Positions 18,553 through 26,846 of a stretch of 64,000 nt of DNA are shown in pieces. The position numbers and the translations under genes are program-made. The notes beneath the pieces are model-generated. The model ran no database searches, was not told the DNA's origin, and saw only the letters and a list, made by a program, of their open reading frames with translations. The stretch's first letter is position 1. The number at the start of each line of letters is the position of its first letter. Source of the DNA: Rhodocyclaceae bacterium (GTDB lineage Bacteria; Pseudomonadota; Gammaproteobacteria; Burkholderiales; Rhodocyclaceae); contig JADJAS010000001.1 in NCBI GenBank assembly GCA_016704145.1, positions 558,001 to 622,000 of the forward strand, written 5' to 3'.

Positions 18553-18828
18553 TCAGGAGTTGGACGGCGGCACGTAACCAGCGACGGCCGCCGCGCCATC
18601 GCCGAAGAAGTGCTTCTCGACCTGCTCCGCCAGGTACTGGCGGGCACGGGCGTCCGCCAGGTTCAGGCGGTTCTCGTTGATCAGCATCGTCTGGTAGCGT
18701 ATCCACTGCTGCCAGGCTTCCTTCGACACGTTTTCGAACAGGCGCTTGCCGAGTTCGCCGGGCATGGGCGGGAAGTCCATGCCTTCCGCCTCGCGACCGA
18801 GTTTGACGCAATTGACCATGCGAGCCAT
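18553..18828 (-). CDS. yggX: Fe(2+)-trafficking protein YggX
   Basis: A small cytosolic protein (91 residues) that protects iron-sulfur clusters from oxidative damage. The family start MARMVNCVKLGREAEGMDFP, the following PMPGELGKRLFENVSKEAWQ with the WQQW motif, and NRLNLADARARQYLAEQ span the entire fold. YggX carries a conserved N-terminal Cys, present here at residue 7. It is probably a single-gene unit upstream of the convergent rpiA. Confidence 0.93.
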   Translation of the reverse strand: MARMVNCVKLGREAEGMDFPPMPGELGKRLFENVSKEAWQQWIRYQTMLINENRLNLADARARQYLAEQVEKHFFGDGAAAVAGYVPPSNS

Positions 18829-18870
18829 AGGTATTCTCTCCGGGGTTTCAGAACATAAATTCTAGCGCCA

Positions 18871-18896
18871 GGCGGCGTGCCGCCGCGGCTGACTTT
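18871..18896 (-). repeat. Dispersed element, copy 5 (argA 3' end)
   Basis: The hairpin arms are GGCGGCG and CGCCGCG rather than GTGGCG/CGCCAC: both sides of one pair have changed, so the stem is preserved. Head GTCAGCC with AAA overlaps the argA stop codon. Confidence 0.7.
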
Positions 18897-20251
18897 CACA
18901 GCGCCTTGGCCAGCACCTTGGAGCGCCGTTGCAGGTTGTAGAGATCGCGCTTGGCCGCCGGCAGGGCATCCACCGTCGTCTCGCCGAAACCGCGCTCGAT
19001 GAACCAGTGGGCGGTGCGCGTCGTCAGCACGAACAGGCGCCTGATTTTCAGGCGCGCGGCGCGCGCCTCGATATGCTGGCGCAACTGGTCGCCATGGCCG
19101 GCGCGCCGGTAGGCGGCATCGACCGCCAGGCAGGCCAGTTCCGCTGACTTCGGCTCGCCCTTGGCCGCCGAGATGGGATAGAGGGCCGCGCAACCGACGA
19201 TCACGCCATCGAGATCCAGCACCGAAAAACGGTCGATCTCCATTTCCAGACGCTCGCGCCCGCGCCGCACCAGCGTGCCGTCGGCTTCCAGCGGCGCAAT
19301 CAGCGCCAGGATGCCGCCGACATCCTCGTGCGTCGCCTGGCGCAGGTGGGCGAGCGGCGCGCAGGTCAGCACCGTGCCGATGCCCTCGCGGGTGAAGAAC
19401 TCCATGAGCATGGCGCCGTCGGCCCGATAGTCGAGAAAGTGCACGCGGCCGACCCCGGCCCGGCATGCCCTGACCGCGCCAGGCAGCGCCCGAGCGACAT
19501 CGTCCGCCTGCGGCGCCTTCTTCGCCAGCAGGCTCTCGGCCTCGTCCGCCGTCAGCGCATCGATCAGGCACTTCTTGCGATCGACCAGGCCCGGCGCCTC
19601 GCACAGGAATATCAGCTTGTCCGCCCGCACGGCAGTCGCCACCGCCTCGGCGACCTCTTCCCAGGCGAGGTTGAAGATTTCGCCGGTCGGCGAAGCGCCG
19701 ATCGGCGAGATCAGCACCACGTTTTCCTGCGCCAGGTCGGCCTGGATTTCTTCCGCGACCACCTTGCGCACCGCGCCGGTCCATTGGAAATCGACGCCAT
19801 CGACCACGCCGACCGGCCGTGCCGTGATGAAATTGCCGCCCGTGACGCGCAGGAAACCCCCGGCCAGCGGCGTGTTGGGCAGGCCCTGCGACAGCATGGC
19901 TTCGATCTCGATGCGCGTCACACCCATGGCGCGCTTGACGCACTCCAGCGCTTCGCTGTCGGTGACGCGCAGGCCCTTGTGGAAACGCGGCGCCAGTCTG
20001 CGCGAGGCCATCTCGGCATCGATCTGCGGCCGGGCGCCATGCACCAGCACCAGGCGGATGCCCATGCTGTCCAGCAGCGCCACGTCGTGAATCAGCGCCT
20101 CGGCCTTATCCGACCGCAGCACCTCGCCGCCGAAGGCAATGACGAAGGTCTTGCCGCGGAAGGCGTGGATATAGGGCGCGGCCTGACGCACCCAGGCCAC
20201 GAGGCGGGTGTCGGTGACGGGCGCGGGTGTCGGGACGGCAGGCGTGTTCAT
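18896..20251 (-). CDS. argA: Amino-acid N-acetyltransferase (N-acetylglutamate synthase)
   Basis: The first step of arginine synthesis: acetyl-CoA plus glutamate gives N-acetylglutamate. The 451 residues consist of an amino-acid-kinase-like domain (FRGKTFVIAFGGEVLRSD about 30; LVLVHGARPQID; VVLISPIGASPTGEIFNL) followed by a C-terminal GNAT domain (ACLAVDAAYRRAGHGDQLRQ). The start MNTPAVPTPAP at 20251 is chosen; the longer frame has a low-complexity Arg/Trp head without family features. The stop lies in a copy of the dispersed element. It is followed leftward by yggX. Confidence 0.94.
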   Translation of the reverse strand: MNTPAVPTPAPVTDTRLVAWVRQAAPYIHAFRGKTFVIAFGGEVLRSDKAEALIHDVALLDSMGIRLVLVHGARPQIDAEMASRRLAPRFHKGLRVTDSEALECVKRAMGVTRIEIEAMLSQGLPNTPLAGGFLRVTGGNFITARPVGVVDGVDFQWTGAVRKVVAEEIQADLAQENVVLISPIGASPTGEIFNLAWEEVAEAVATAVRADKLIFLCEAPGLVDRKKCLIDALTADEAESLLAKKAPQADDVARALPGAVRACRAGVGRVHFLDYRADGAMLMEFFTREGIGTVLTCAPLAHLRQATHEDVGGILALIAPLEADGTLVRRGRERLEMEIDRFSVLDLDGVIVGCAALYPISAAKGEPKSAELACLAVDAAYRRAGHGDQLRQHIEARAARLKIRRLFVLTTRTAHWFIERGFGETTVDALPAAKRDLYNLQRRSKVLAKAL

Positions 20252-20327
20252 GGCATCTTCGTTGGCGGGAACGCGGCAATCATAGCGTTTTTTACCGACG
20301 GCCCGCCGCGCGCCGGCCAACGCCATC

Positions 20328-21056
20328 TCAATAATCACCCCACAAGGCCAGCATCGCCGCCAGCGCCGCGATGCCCGCGGTCTCGGTGCGCAGCACCCGC
20401 GGCCCGAGACCAATGGGCCGAAAACCCATCAGCCGGGCAGCCACCAGTTCGCCTTCCTCGAAGCCACCTTCCGGGCCGACCAGCAGGGTCACGCGTCCCG
20501 TCGGCGGCTCGATCTCCTTGAGGCGCAATTCCGCGCCTGGCGCCAGCATCAGCCGGCATTCGGATGAGCCGGCTTCCTCGGCAAGATAATCCATCAGGTC
20601 GACCAGCGGCGCCACCTCGGGCACCCGGTTGCGCTGACACTGTTCGCAGGCGGCGACGGCAATGGCCTGCCAGTGCGCCACCCGCCGTTCCATGCGTTCG
20701 CCCGACAAGCGGATGACGCTGCGTCGGGCCACGACCGGCCGGATGCGCGCAATCCCCAGTTCCGTGCTCTTCTGCACGATCCAGTCCATCTTGTCGGCGG
20801 CAGGCAGGCCTTGTATCAGCGTGACCGAAATCGGCGATTCGCGATCGGCCTCGTCGAAGGATTCGAGCACCGCCGCCATCGCCTTGCCGACGCGATGCAG
20901 ACGCGCGGTCCATTCGCCGCCGCGGCCATCGAACAGGATCAACACGTCGCCCTCGCCCATGCGCAACACCTTCGTCACATGGTGCGAGGCCTCGGGCGGC
21001 AGCTCGACCGCCGCGCCCGGCGCCAGCGGAAAAGGGCAATGGATGCGAGGTATCAT
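20328..21056 (-). CDS. rsmE: 16S rRNA m3U1498 methyltransferase RsmE
   Basis: A SPOUT-class methyltransferase that modifies 16S rRNA U1498. The 242 residues run from MIPRIHCPFPLAPGAAVEL through SHHVTKVLRMGEGD, KSTELGIARIRPVVARRSV and the knotted SAM site LLVGPEGGFEEGE, ending with LGPRVLRTETAGIAALAAML. All RsmE signatures are there. The start at 21056 fits the family N-terminus; the upstream extension overlaps the divergent neighbour and is not credible. Confidence 0.95.
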   Translation of the reverse strand: MIPRIHCPFPLAPGAAVELPPEASHHVTKVLRMGEGDVLILFDGRGGEWTARLHRVGKAMAAVLESFDEADRESPISVTLIQGLPAADKMDWIVQKSTELGIARIRPVVARRSVIRLSGERMERRVAHWQAIAVAACEQCQRNRVPEVAPLVDLMDYLAEEAGSSECRLMLAPGAELRLKEIEPPTGRVTLLVGPEGGFEEGELVAARLMGFRPIGLGPRVLRTETAGIAALAAMLALWGDY

Positions 21057-21084
21057 GAAACGATTATAGGTTCGGAGGACGATC

Positions 21085-21642
21085 ATGGTCAGCACGCCCA
21101 CCCCCGTCTGCGACTTCGACTGGCAGGCCGTCGACTTCGACCTGCCCGGCGTCGATGGCCAGCGCCATGGCCTCGCCTCGGCGCGCGGCGCCAAGGGCCT
21201 GCTGGTGATGTTCATCTGCAATCACTGCCCTTACGTCAAGGCCGTGATCCACCGCATCGTCCGCGACACGCGCGAACTCGCGTCCCTGGGCATCAATACC
21301 ATCGCCATCATGAGCAACGATCCGACCGACTACCCCGAGGATTCCTGGAGCCGCATGGTGGACGCCGCGCGGGAGTGGTCGTTGCCCTTTCCGTATGTCC
21401 TGGACGAAACCCAGCGGATCGCCAAGGCCTATGGGGCGGTATGCACACCGGATTTCTTCGGCTTCAACGCCGACTTGCGCTTGCAGTACCGGGGCCGGCT
21501 GGACGCCTCGCGCAAGGAAGCGGCGCCGGACAACGCGCGACGCGACTTGTTCGAGGCCATGAAACAGGTGGCATTGACGGGGCAGGGCCCGCGCCAGCAA
21601 ATCCCCGGCATGGGCTGTTCGATCAAATGGAAAAGCAATTGA
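21085..21642 (+). CDS. Thioredoxin-fold AhpC/TSA-type protein
   Basis: A 185-residue protein of the thioredoxin-like family that includes ResA-like and peroxiredoxin-like members. The redox motif is reduced to a single Cys in NHCPYVKAV (about residue 47). Further signatures are GINTIAIMSNDPTDYPEDSW, SLPFPYVLDETQ and CTPDFFGFNADLRLQYRGRLD with a cis-Pro-like site. There is no signal peptide, so it is cytosolic. Its substrate is unknown. It is divergent from rsmE with a 28-base gap, preceded by a GGAGGA ribosome site. Confidence 0.82.
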   Translation: MVSTPTPVCDFDWQAVDFDLPGVDGQRHGLASARGAKGLLVMFICNHCPYVKAVIHRIVRDTRELASLGINTIAIMSNDPTDYPEDSWSRMVDAAREWSLPFPYVLDETQRIAKAYGAVCTPDFFGFNADLRLQYRGRLDASRKEAAPDNARRDLFEAMKQVALTGQGPRQQIPGMGCSIKWKSN

Positions 21643-21769
21643 AACAGGTCGAAAAGGCTAAATTAACGCGCTTGATTGCCGTATAAGCTCCATAGCGCCG
21701 AATCAGACCGATACTGCCGCATTTCCTGGCGGTCATTGCCCGGCCCCCACCATCGGAGACGGACGCCGC

Positions 21770-23932
21770 ATGAGGCTCACCAAAAAAATCTGGCTCGTAC
21801 TCGGCCTGCTGGTGGGATTGATGCTGGCGGTGGACGTTGCCAGAACCCGACACGAAGTTGCCGAGGAAGCCAGGCGGGAAAGCGAATACGAGGCCCGCAA
21901 CATTCACGCCCTGGTAATGGCAACACGCCGCGTCTATCAGGATCAGTTCGTCAAGAGCGGCCTGCCGGTCACCGACGCGACCCTGGGATTCCTGCCCGCC
22001 CACTCGATCGCGCGCATCGCGCGGGAGTTTCCCAACTGGAGCAACAGCGGCATCCGCTTCAACAATGTGTCGGATCGTCCGCGCAACCCGGGCAACATGG
22101 CCGACCGCTTTGAAATGGAGGCCATCGATTGGTTCCGCGCCAATCCCGCCGCGACGGAGCGAATGCGCGACATCGTCGAGGACAACGGCGTCGGCTACCT
22201 GCACTACACCGCGCCGATCCGCGTCGAGGCGCCGTGCCTGAAATGTCATGGCGCCCGCGCCGAAGCGCCCGCGGGCCTCGCCGAGAAGTACGACACGGCA
22301 TTCGACTATCGGGTCGGCGATTTGCGCGGCATCGTCAGCTTGCGCATGCCCAAGGCCCAGATCGAGGAGCGCGTGGACGCCATCTGGCGCCAACGCCTGA
22401 TCGAAAGTCTGGCCGGCTACGCCGTGCTGCTTCTTGGCCTCGGGCTGTTGCTGCACTGGTTGATCATCCGGCGGCTGGCCAGGCTGCAATCGAGCGCGGA
22501 CCAGCTGGCCGCGGGCAATTACGAGGCGCGCGCCTCGTCCTCGGGTAGCGATGAAATCTGCCAGCTGGCCGCCAGCTTCGACCGCATGGCCGAGGCTGTG
22601 CAGGCACGCGACCAGCAACTGGTGCGACTGTCGCATTACGACCCGCTGACCGGGCTGCCCAATCGCATGCTGCTGGAAGATCGCCTCGACCTGGCGCTGG
22701 CCCTGTCGCTGCGCCAGTCAACTCACGGTGCGTTGTTGCTGGTCAACATCGACCGCTTCAAGATGCTCAACGATGCCCGCGGCCATTCGCTGGGCGACGC
22801 GTTGCTGATCGCCCTCGGCGGCCGCCTGTTCGGGCTGCTGCGCGACGGCGACACCCTGGCGCGCCTGGGCGCCGACGAGTTCGCCATCCTGTTGCAGGGC
22901 TTGCACGGCCATCGTGAAACCGCGTCGAACGGCGCCCTGGCGGTAGCGCAGAAGGTTCACGCCGACCTGCGACTGCCTTTCATGCTGTCGGGCAAGGAGG
23001 AAATCACCCTGACCGCCAGCATCGGCGTCACGCTTTGCCCCGACGGCGGCAACGATTCGGCGCGCGAAGTGCTGCGTCGGGCCAATACCGCGCTCCATCG
23101 CGCCAAGGAGGCCGGCGGTCATCAGACCGCCTTCTTCGAGACCGGCATGGGCGAAGCCGCCGAGCAGCGGTTCCATGTCGAGCGCGAGTTGCGCAAGGCC
23201 ATCGCCGCCGGCGAACTGCGTCTCTATCTGCAACCCCAGGTGGACGACCACGGCCGCCGTGTCGGCGCCGAGGCGCTGGTGCGCTGGCAGCATCCGCAGC
23301 GCGGCCTGCTGCCGCCCGGCGCCTTCATCGGCATCGCCGAGGAATCCAGTCTCATCGTCGAAGTCGGCGGCTGGGTGCTGGCCCAGGCATGCCAGCTGAT
23401 GGCGCGCGAAACCGTAGCCGGGCGCCCGCTGCGCATGTCGGTGAACATCAGCCCCCGACAATTCCGCCAGGCGGATTTCGTGCCCTGGGTGAAGGAAGTG
23501 CTGGCCGCCAGCGGCGCCGATCCGACGCATCTGACGCTGGAGGTCACCGAAGGCGTGGTCATCGACAACGTCAGCGACGTGGTGGCGAAGATGAGCGAAC
23601 TGACCGCGCTTGGCATTCACTTCTCGATCGACGATTTCGGCACCGGCTACTCGTCGCTGGCCTATCTGAAGCGCCTGCCGATCGACGAACTGAAGATCGA
23701 CAAGACCTTCATCCAGGATGCGCCCAACGATCCGGGCGACGCGGCGGTGGTGGAGACGATCCTCTCGGTGGCGCGCCACATGCACCTGAAAGTCGTGGCG
23801 GAAGGCGTCGAGACCGAGGAACAGGCCCGCTACCTGCGCCAGCTGGCCAACATCACCTATCAGGGCTATCTGTTCGGCAAGCCGGACGCGGCGGAAACCT
23901 GGCTGGAACGCTGGCGCGCCGTTGCCCCCTAG
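21770..23932 (+). CDS. Cyclic-di-GMP regulator: DUF3365 haem-type sensor, HAMP, GGDEF, EAL
   Basis: A 720-residue membrane protein. It has an N-terminal transmembrane helix (about 8-22) and a periplasmic DUF3365/Tll0287-like sensor with the c-type haem motif CLKCH (about 157). A second transmembrane segment (AVLLLGLGLLLHWLII, about 220) is followed by a HAMP region, a GGDEF domain whose signature is GADEF, and an EAL domain (EALVRWQHP; DDFGTGYSSLAYLKRLPIDE; KVVAEGVE). The altered GGDEF signature suggests weak or lost cyclase activity, while the EAL metal and catalytic residues look complete, so phosphodiesterase activity is more likely. The input is probably redox or gas through the haem; that is inference. 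Confidence 0.88.
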   Translation: MRLTKKIWLVLGLLVGLMLAVDVARTRHEVAEEARRESEYEARNIHALVMATRRVYQDQFVKSGLPVTDATLGFLPAHSIARIAREFPNWSNSGIRFNNVSDRPRNPGNMADRFEMEAIDWFRANPAATERMRDIVEDNGVGYLHYTAPIRVEAPCLKCHGARAEAPAGLAEKYDTAFDYRVGDLRGIVSLRMPKAQIEERVDAIWRQRLIESLAGYAVLLLGLGLLLHWLIIRRLARLQSSADQLAAGNYEARASSSGSDEICQLAASFDRMAEAVQARDQQLVRLSHYDPLTGLPNRMLLEDRLDLALALSLRQSTHGALLLVNIDRFKMLNDARGHSLGDALLIALGGRLFGLLRDGDTLARLGADEFAILLQGLHGHRETASNGALAVAQKVHADLRLPFMLSGKEEITLTASIGVTLCPDGGNDSAREVLRRANTALHRAKEAGGHQTAFFETGMGEAAEQRFHVERELRKAIAAGELRLYLQPQVDDHGRRVGAEALVRWQHPQRGLLPPGAFIGIAEESSLIVEVGGWVLAQACQLMARETVAGRPLRMSVNISPRQFRQADFVPWVKEVLAASGADPTHLTLEVTEGVVIDNVSDVVAKMSELTALGIHFSIDDFGTGYSSLAYLKRLPIDELKIDKTFIQDAPNDPGDAAVVETILSVARHMHLKVVAEGVETEEQARYLRQLANITYQGYLFGKPDAAETWLERWRAVAP

Positions 23933-23933
23933 C

Positions 23934-23957
23934 GCGGCGTCTGGCCACGACTGACTA
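23934..23957 (-). repeat. Dispersed element, copy 6 (degenerate)
   Basis: GCGGCGTCTGGCCAC followed by GACTGACTA lies between the convergent ends of the GGDEF-EAL gene and cbbR and overlaps the cbbR stop. Confidence 0.5.
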
Positions 23958-24917
23958 TTGCCGCGGCCGCGCCTTCTTCGGCCGAGGCATGGCGACCGGC
24001 ACGATCGGCGCCTGCTCGACGATCAGCCGCGGCCCCTCGATGCGCACGAACTCGAGGAAGGCCGCCGCCATCGGCAACAGTTGCTTGTCGGCACGGCGCA
24101 CCACGTACCACTGCCGCGTCACCGGCGTACCGGCCACCGACAGGCGCGCCAGCCGGCCGGCAGCCAGTTCCAGGCCGATGGTGTGCTCCGAAATGAACGA
24201 CAGGCCCATGCCGGCCATAACCGCCTGCTTGATGGTTTCGTTGCTGCCCATCTCGGTGGTGTCGGCGAGCACGACGTTGTGTTCCGCGAAGAAGCGTTCC
24301 ATCGCGCCGCGCGTCCCGGAACCCGGCTCGCGGATCAGGAAGGGCTCGTCGGCCAGGTCGGCCGGATCGACGCGCTTGCGCGCGGCCAGCGGATGGCCGG
24401 GCGCGGCGATGATGACGTGAGGATGATCGGCGAACACCGCGGCCACCGTGGGAAATTCCCGGGGCGGCGCGCCCATGATGGCCAGGTCGACCTGATTGTC
24501 GCCCAGCTGGCGCACCAGGGTCTCGCGATTGAAGACGCCGAGCCTCAGTTCCGCCTCCGGATGGGCGGCGCGGAAAGCCACCAGCAGGCGTGGCGCAAAA
24601 TACTTGGCCGTCGACACCACGCCCAGCGTCAGCCGCCCGCCCTTGGCGCCCCGAATCGCCGCCAGCGCCTCGTCCGCCTCGCGCAGCTGCTGGCTGACGC
24701 GCCGGACATGGCGCAACAGCTCCTCGCCGGCGCCGGTAAGATGGATGCGCTTGCCCATCTGCTCGAACAAGGGCATGCCGACCTGGTCGGACAGCGCCTG
24801 AACCTGCATCGACACCGCCGGCTGGGTGAGATGCAATTCCTCGGCGGCACGCGAAAAGGACAGGTGGCTAGCGACCGATTCGAAGACCTTCAGCTGGCGC
24901 AGGGTGACGTTCTTCAT
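23955..24917 (-). CDS. cbbR: LysR-family regulator of CO2 fixation CbbR
   Basis: A 320-residue LysR regulator with an N-terminal winged helix (MKNVTLRQLKVFESVASHLS, then FSRAAEELHLTQPAVSMQVQ) and a periplasmic-binding-like co-inducer domain. It sits divergently upstream of the RubisCO operon, the standard place of cbbR, and its N-terminus closely follows CbbR proteins. The ATG at 24917 is chosen over one at 24935 because a GGGGCG ribosome-site-like stretch precedes it. An IS element now separates it from the genes it should control. A perfect LysR-type palindrome lies just upstream. Confidence 0.88.
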   Translation of the reverse strand: MKNVTLRQLKVFESVASHLSFSRAAEELHLTQPAVSMQVQALSDQVGMPLFEQMGKRIHLTGAGEELLRHVRRVSQQLREADEALAAIRGAKGGRLTLGVVSTAKYFAPRLLVAFRAAHPEAELRLGVFNRETLVRQLGDNQVDLAIMGAPPREFPTVAAVFADHPHVIIAAPGHPLAARKRVDPADLADEPFLIREPGSGTRGAMERFFAEHNVVLADTTEMGSNETIKQAVMAGMGLSFISEHTIGLELAAGRLARLSVAGTPVTRQWYVVRRADKQLLPMAAAFLEFVRIEGPRLIVEQAPIVPVAMPRPKKARPRQ

Positions 24918-24928
24918 GACGCCCCATC

Positions 24929-24943
24929 TTATCATCTTGATAA
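24929..24943. promoter_or_regulatory. Probable CbbR operator
   Basis: TTATCATCTTGATAA is a perfect 15-bp palindrome of the LysR T-N11-A type, 12 bases before the cbbR ATG. Its outline TTAT-N5-TGATAA recurs upstream of cbbP at 31311-31325, which supports a common regulator. The position fits autorepression of cbbR and, before the IS insertion, activation of cbbY-cbbM. Confidence 0.6.
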
Positions 24944-24991
24944 AAAATCATGACTGGTACTTATGGATCGTTGTCGATAGTCTTGCCACCA

Positions 24992-26036
24992 CCTGATTAG
25001 CCACAATGTTCAGCCGCGCGCAAGAATCGCTCGGGACGAGCCGTGGTAGCCACGGCAGCAACCAAGAGGCGCTTCAGGATAGACGACAGATCGAACCGGC
25101 GATTGAACCGATACTGGACTTCAGCAAGATACCGATGCGCATACTTAGCGAAATCGAAGGCATGGTAGGTACCCGAGTAGGCGGTCTTGAGATTGCCGAG
25201 GAAGGTATTCACTGCGCGGAATTGCTCCAGCTTGACGCAGGCGGGGCCGCCACCAGTAACAATGCGCTCCTGGGTGGCGCCGGCCGCGGTGACGGCGCGG
25301 AAGCACCACAGACCATCCGACACCACGTGGGCCGATGCGGACAGTGCCGTCTTCGCCCAGTCGGTGATCGCCTCCTTGGTGAATTCCAGCTTCTTCAGGC
25401 AGACCTTCAGTGGGTTGCCGGTCTCGGTGGTCTGCACGGCGGCAATGAACGATACCTTGTTCTCCGAACCGCGCCCGCTCTTTCCGCCAGGCAGTTCGCC
25501 GCCCAGGTAGGCATCGTCGATCTCGACCCGGCCATCCAGTTGGCGATCCGCCTCCCGCTCGCTCATCACCTGCATCAACTTGTGCTTGAGCAGCCAGGCG
25601 GTCTTGTACCGCACACCGAGGTGGCGCTTGAGTTCCAGCGCCGAGACATTGTTCTTGGCCTGGGTCAGCAGATGCATCGCCAGGAACCAGGTCGTCAGCG
25701 GCAACTTCGTGGACTCGAACACCGTCCCGCACATTACCGTCGTCTGCTCCCGGCACGACGCACATTGCCAGTACCGCAGTCCCTTGCGCTCGAACGTGTA
25801 ATGGCGCCTGTCTTTGCATTCGGGGCAAACGAACCCATTCGGCCAGCGCAGCGCAACAACCGCAGCGTGGCATTTCTCCTCCGTCCCGTAGCGCTCCATG
25901 AATTGCGCCATCGACAATCCCTTCTGAAACTGCACCCGGTTGATCCCCATCGCGCATCCCCTTCGGACAAGACGCGCCCATTTTTCACCCCGGCAGGCTC
26001 GCCAAATGAGCCTTCTGAATATTGTGGCTAATCAGG
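24992..26036 (-). mobile_element. IS1595-family insertion sequence, complete, 1,045 bp
   Basis: Perfect 16-bp terminal inverted repeats CCTGATTAGCCACAAT lie at 24992-25007 and, inverted, at 26021-26036. They are flanked by the 8-bp direct duplication TGCCACCA at 24984-24991 and 26037-26044. An 8-bp target duplication is characteristic of IS1595-family elements. The single transposase gene runs leftward and its stop codon lies inside the left repeat. Perfect ends and an intact gene point to a recent insertion. It landed immediately before the cbbY start codon: the last base of the right duplication is the A of that ATG. Confidence 0.92.
24997..25950 (-). CDS. IS1595-family transposase
   Basis: A 317-residue DDE-type transposase. 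The N-terminal zinc-binding region has CPECKDRRHYTFERKGLRYW with CASC (two CxxC pairs, about residues 41-66). A central helix-turn-helix region follows (NNVSALELKRHLGVRYKTAW), then the ISXO2-like catalytic domain with VEIDDAYLGGELPGGKSGRG as the first Asp region and VVSDGLWCF as the second. An alternative start at MAQFMERYG (25911) exists. No frameshift or stop interrupts it, so it may be active. Confidence 0.9.
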   Translation of the reverse strand: MGINRVQFQKGLSMAQFMERYGTEEKCHAAVVALRWPNGFVCPECKDRRHYTFERKGLRYWQCASCREQTTVMCGTVFESTKLPLTTWFLAMHLLTQAKNNVSALELKRHLGVRYKTAWLLKHKLMQVMSEREADRQLDGRVEIDDAYLGGELPGGKSGRGSENKVSFIAAVQTTETGNPLKVCLKKLEFTKEAITDWAKTALSASAHVVSDGLWCFRAVTAAGATQERIVTGGGPACVKLEQFRAVNTFLGNLKTAYSGTYHAFDFAKYAHRYLAEVQYRFNRRFDLSSILKRLLVAAVATTARPERFLRAAEHCG

Positions 26037-26043
26037 TGCCACC

Positions 26044-26760
26044 ATGAGTTTGCAAGCACTGATCTTCGATGTAGACGGCACGCTCGCCGAAACCGAGCGC
26101 GATGGCCATCGCCCCGCCTTCAACGCCGCGTTCCGGAATGCCGGCCTGCCTTGGCGCTGGGACGTCGACACCTATGGCGAACTGCTGTCCGTCACCGGCG
26201 GCAAGGAGCGCATGCGCCACTTCGCCGAGCGCCACGACCCGGCTTTCCTCCTGCGAGCCAATGTCGACCAGGCCATTCGCGCCCTGCACGCCGACAAGAC
26301 GCGCCATTACCTGTCCCTGCTGGAGGCCGGCGGTATCCCCTTGCGCCCTGGCGTCGCCGCGCTGATCGCCGAGGCGCGGGCCGCCGGCCTGCGCCTGGCC
26401 ATCGCCACCACGACGACGCCGGAAAACGTCACGACGTTGCTGCGCACCAGCCTGGCGCCGGATGCGCCTTCCTGGTTCGAGGTAATCGGCGCCGGCGACA
26501 TCGTGCCGAACAAGAAGCCGGCGCCGGACATCTACCTTTGGCTACTCGACAAGTTGGGTCTGCCGCCCGAGGCCTGCCTGGCCATCGAGGATTCGGCCAA
26601 CGGCCTGAAGTCAGCCGTGGCGGCACGCCTGCCGACGGTGGTCACGACCAGCATCTACACCGCCCACGACGACTTCACCGGTGCCCTGAGCGTGCTGCCC
26701 GACCTGGGGCAGGCCCGACTATCGGAGCTTGCGCTTATACATCGAATCAAAAACTCTTAA
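26044..26760 (+). CDS. cbbY: CbbY-type HAD phosphatase (xylulose-1,5-bisphosphatase)
   Basis: CbbY removes misfire products such as xylulose 1,5-bisphosphate that inhibit RubisCO. The 238 residues show the HAD nucleophile motif DVDGTLAETERDGHRPAFN (Asp about 9 and 11), the CbbY-typical LLSVTGGKERMRHF, TTTTPENV as motif II and NKKPAPDIYLW plus EDSANGLKSAV for motifs III-IV. An IS element ends directly at its start codon, so its old promoter and ribosome site are displaced; the IS end supplies only a weak CAGG upstream. A copy of the dispersed element encodes KSAVAAR near the C-terminus. Confidence 0.9.
   Translation: MSLQALIFDVDGTLAETERDGHRPAFNAAFRNAGLPWRWDVDTYGELLSVTGGKERMRHFAERHDPAFLLRANVDQAIRALHADKTRHYLSLLEAGGIPLRPGVAALIAEARAAGLRLAIATTTTPENVTTLLRTSLAPDAPSWFEVIGAGDIVPNKKPAPDIYLWLLDKLGLPPEACLAIEDSANGLKSAVAARLPTVVTTSIYTAHDDFTGALSVLPDLGQARLSELALIHRIKNS
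26608..26629 (+). repeat. Dispersed element, copy 7 (in cbbY)
   Basis: AAGTCAGCC followed by GTGGCGGCACGCC, in the gene direction and read as KSAVAAR directly after the conserved EDSANGL segment. Confidence 0.7.
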
Positions 26761-26778
26761 TGTTATTTATGCTTGACG
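26757..26778 (+). promoter_or_regulatory. Possible CbbR half-site and -35 region upstream of cbbM
   Basis: TTA-N7-TTA at 26757-26769 matches the TNA-N7-TNA pattern described for CbbR sites, and TTGACG at 26773-26778 could be a -35 box. No convincing -10 follows. The stretch is AT-rich compared with its neighbours and could give cbbM a promoter independent of the one displaced by the IS. Confidence 0.35.
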
Positions 26779-26846
26779 CGCACTAGGATGGCGCTTGTTC
26801 GATTCCGGCCAACCTCGGCCGCAGACCACACGACAAGGAGCAGACC

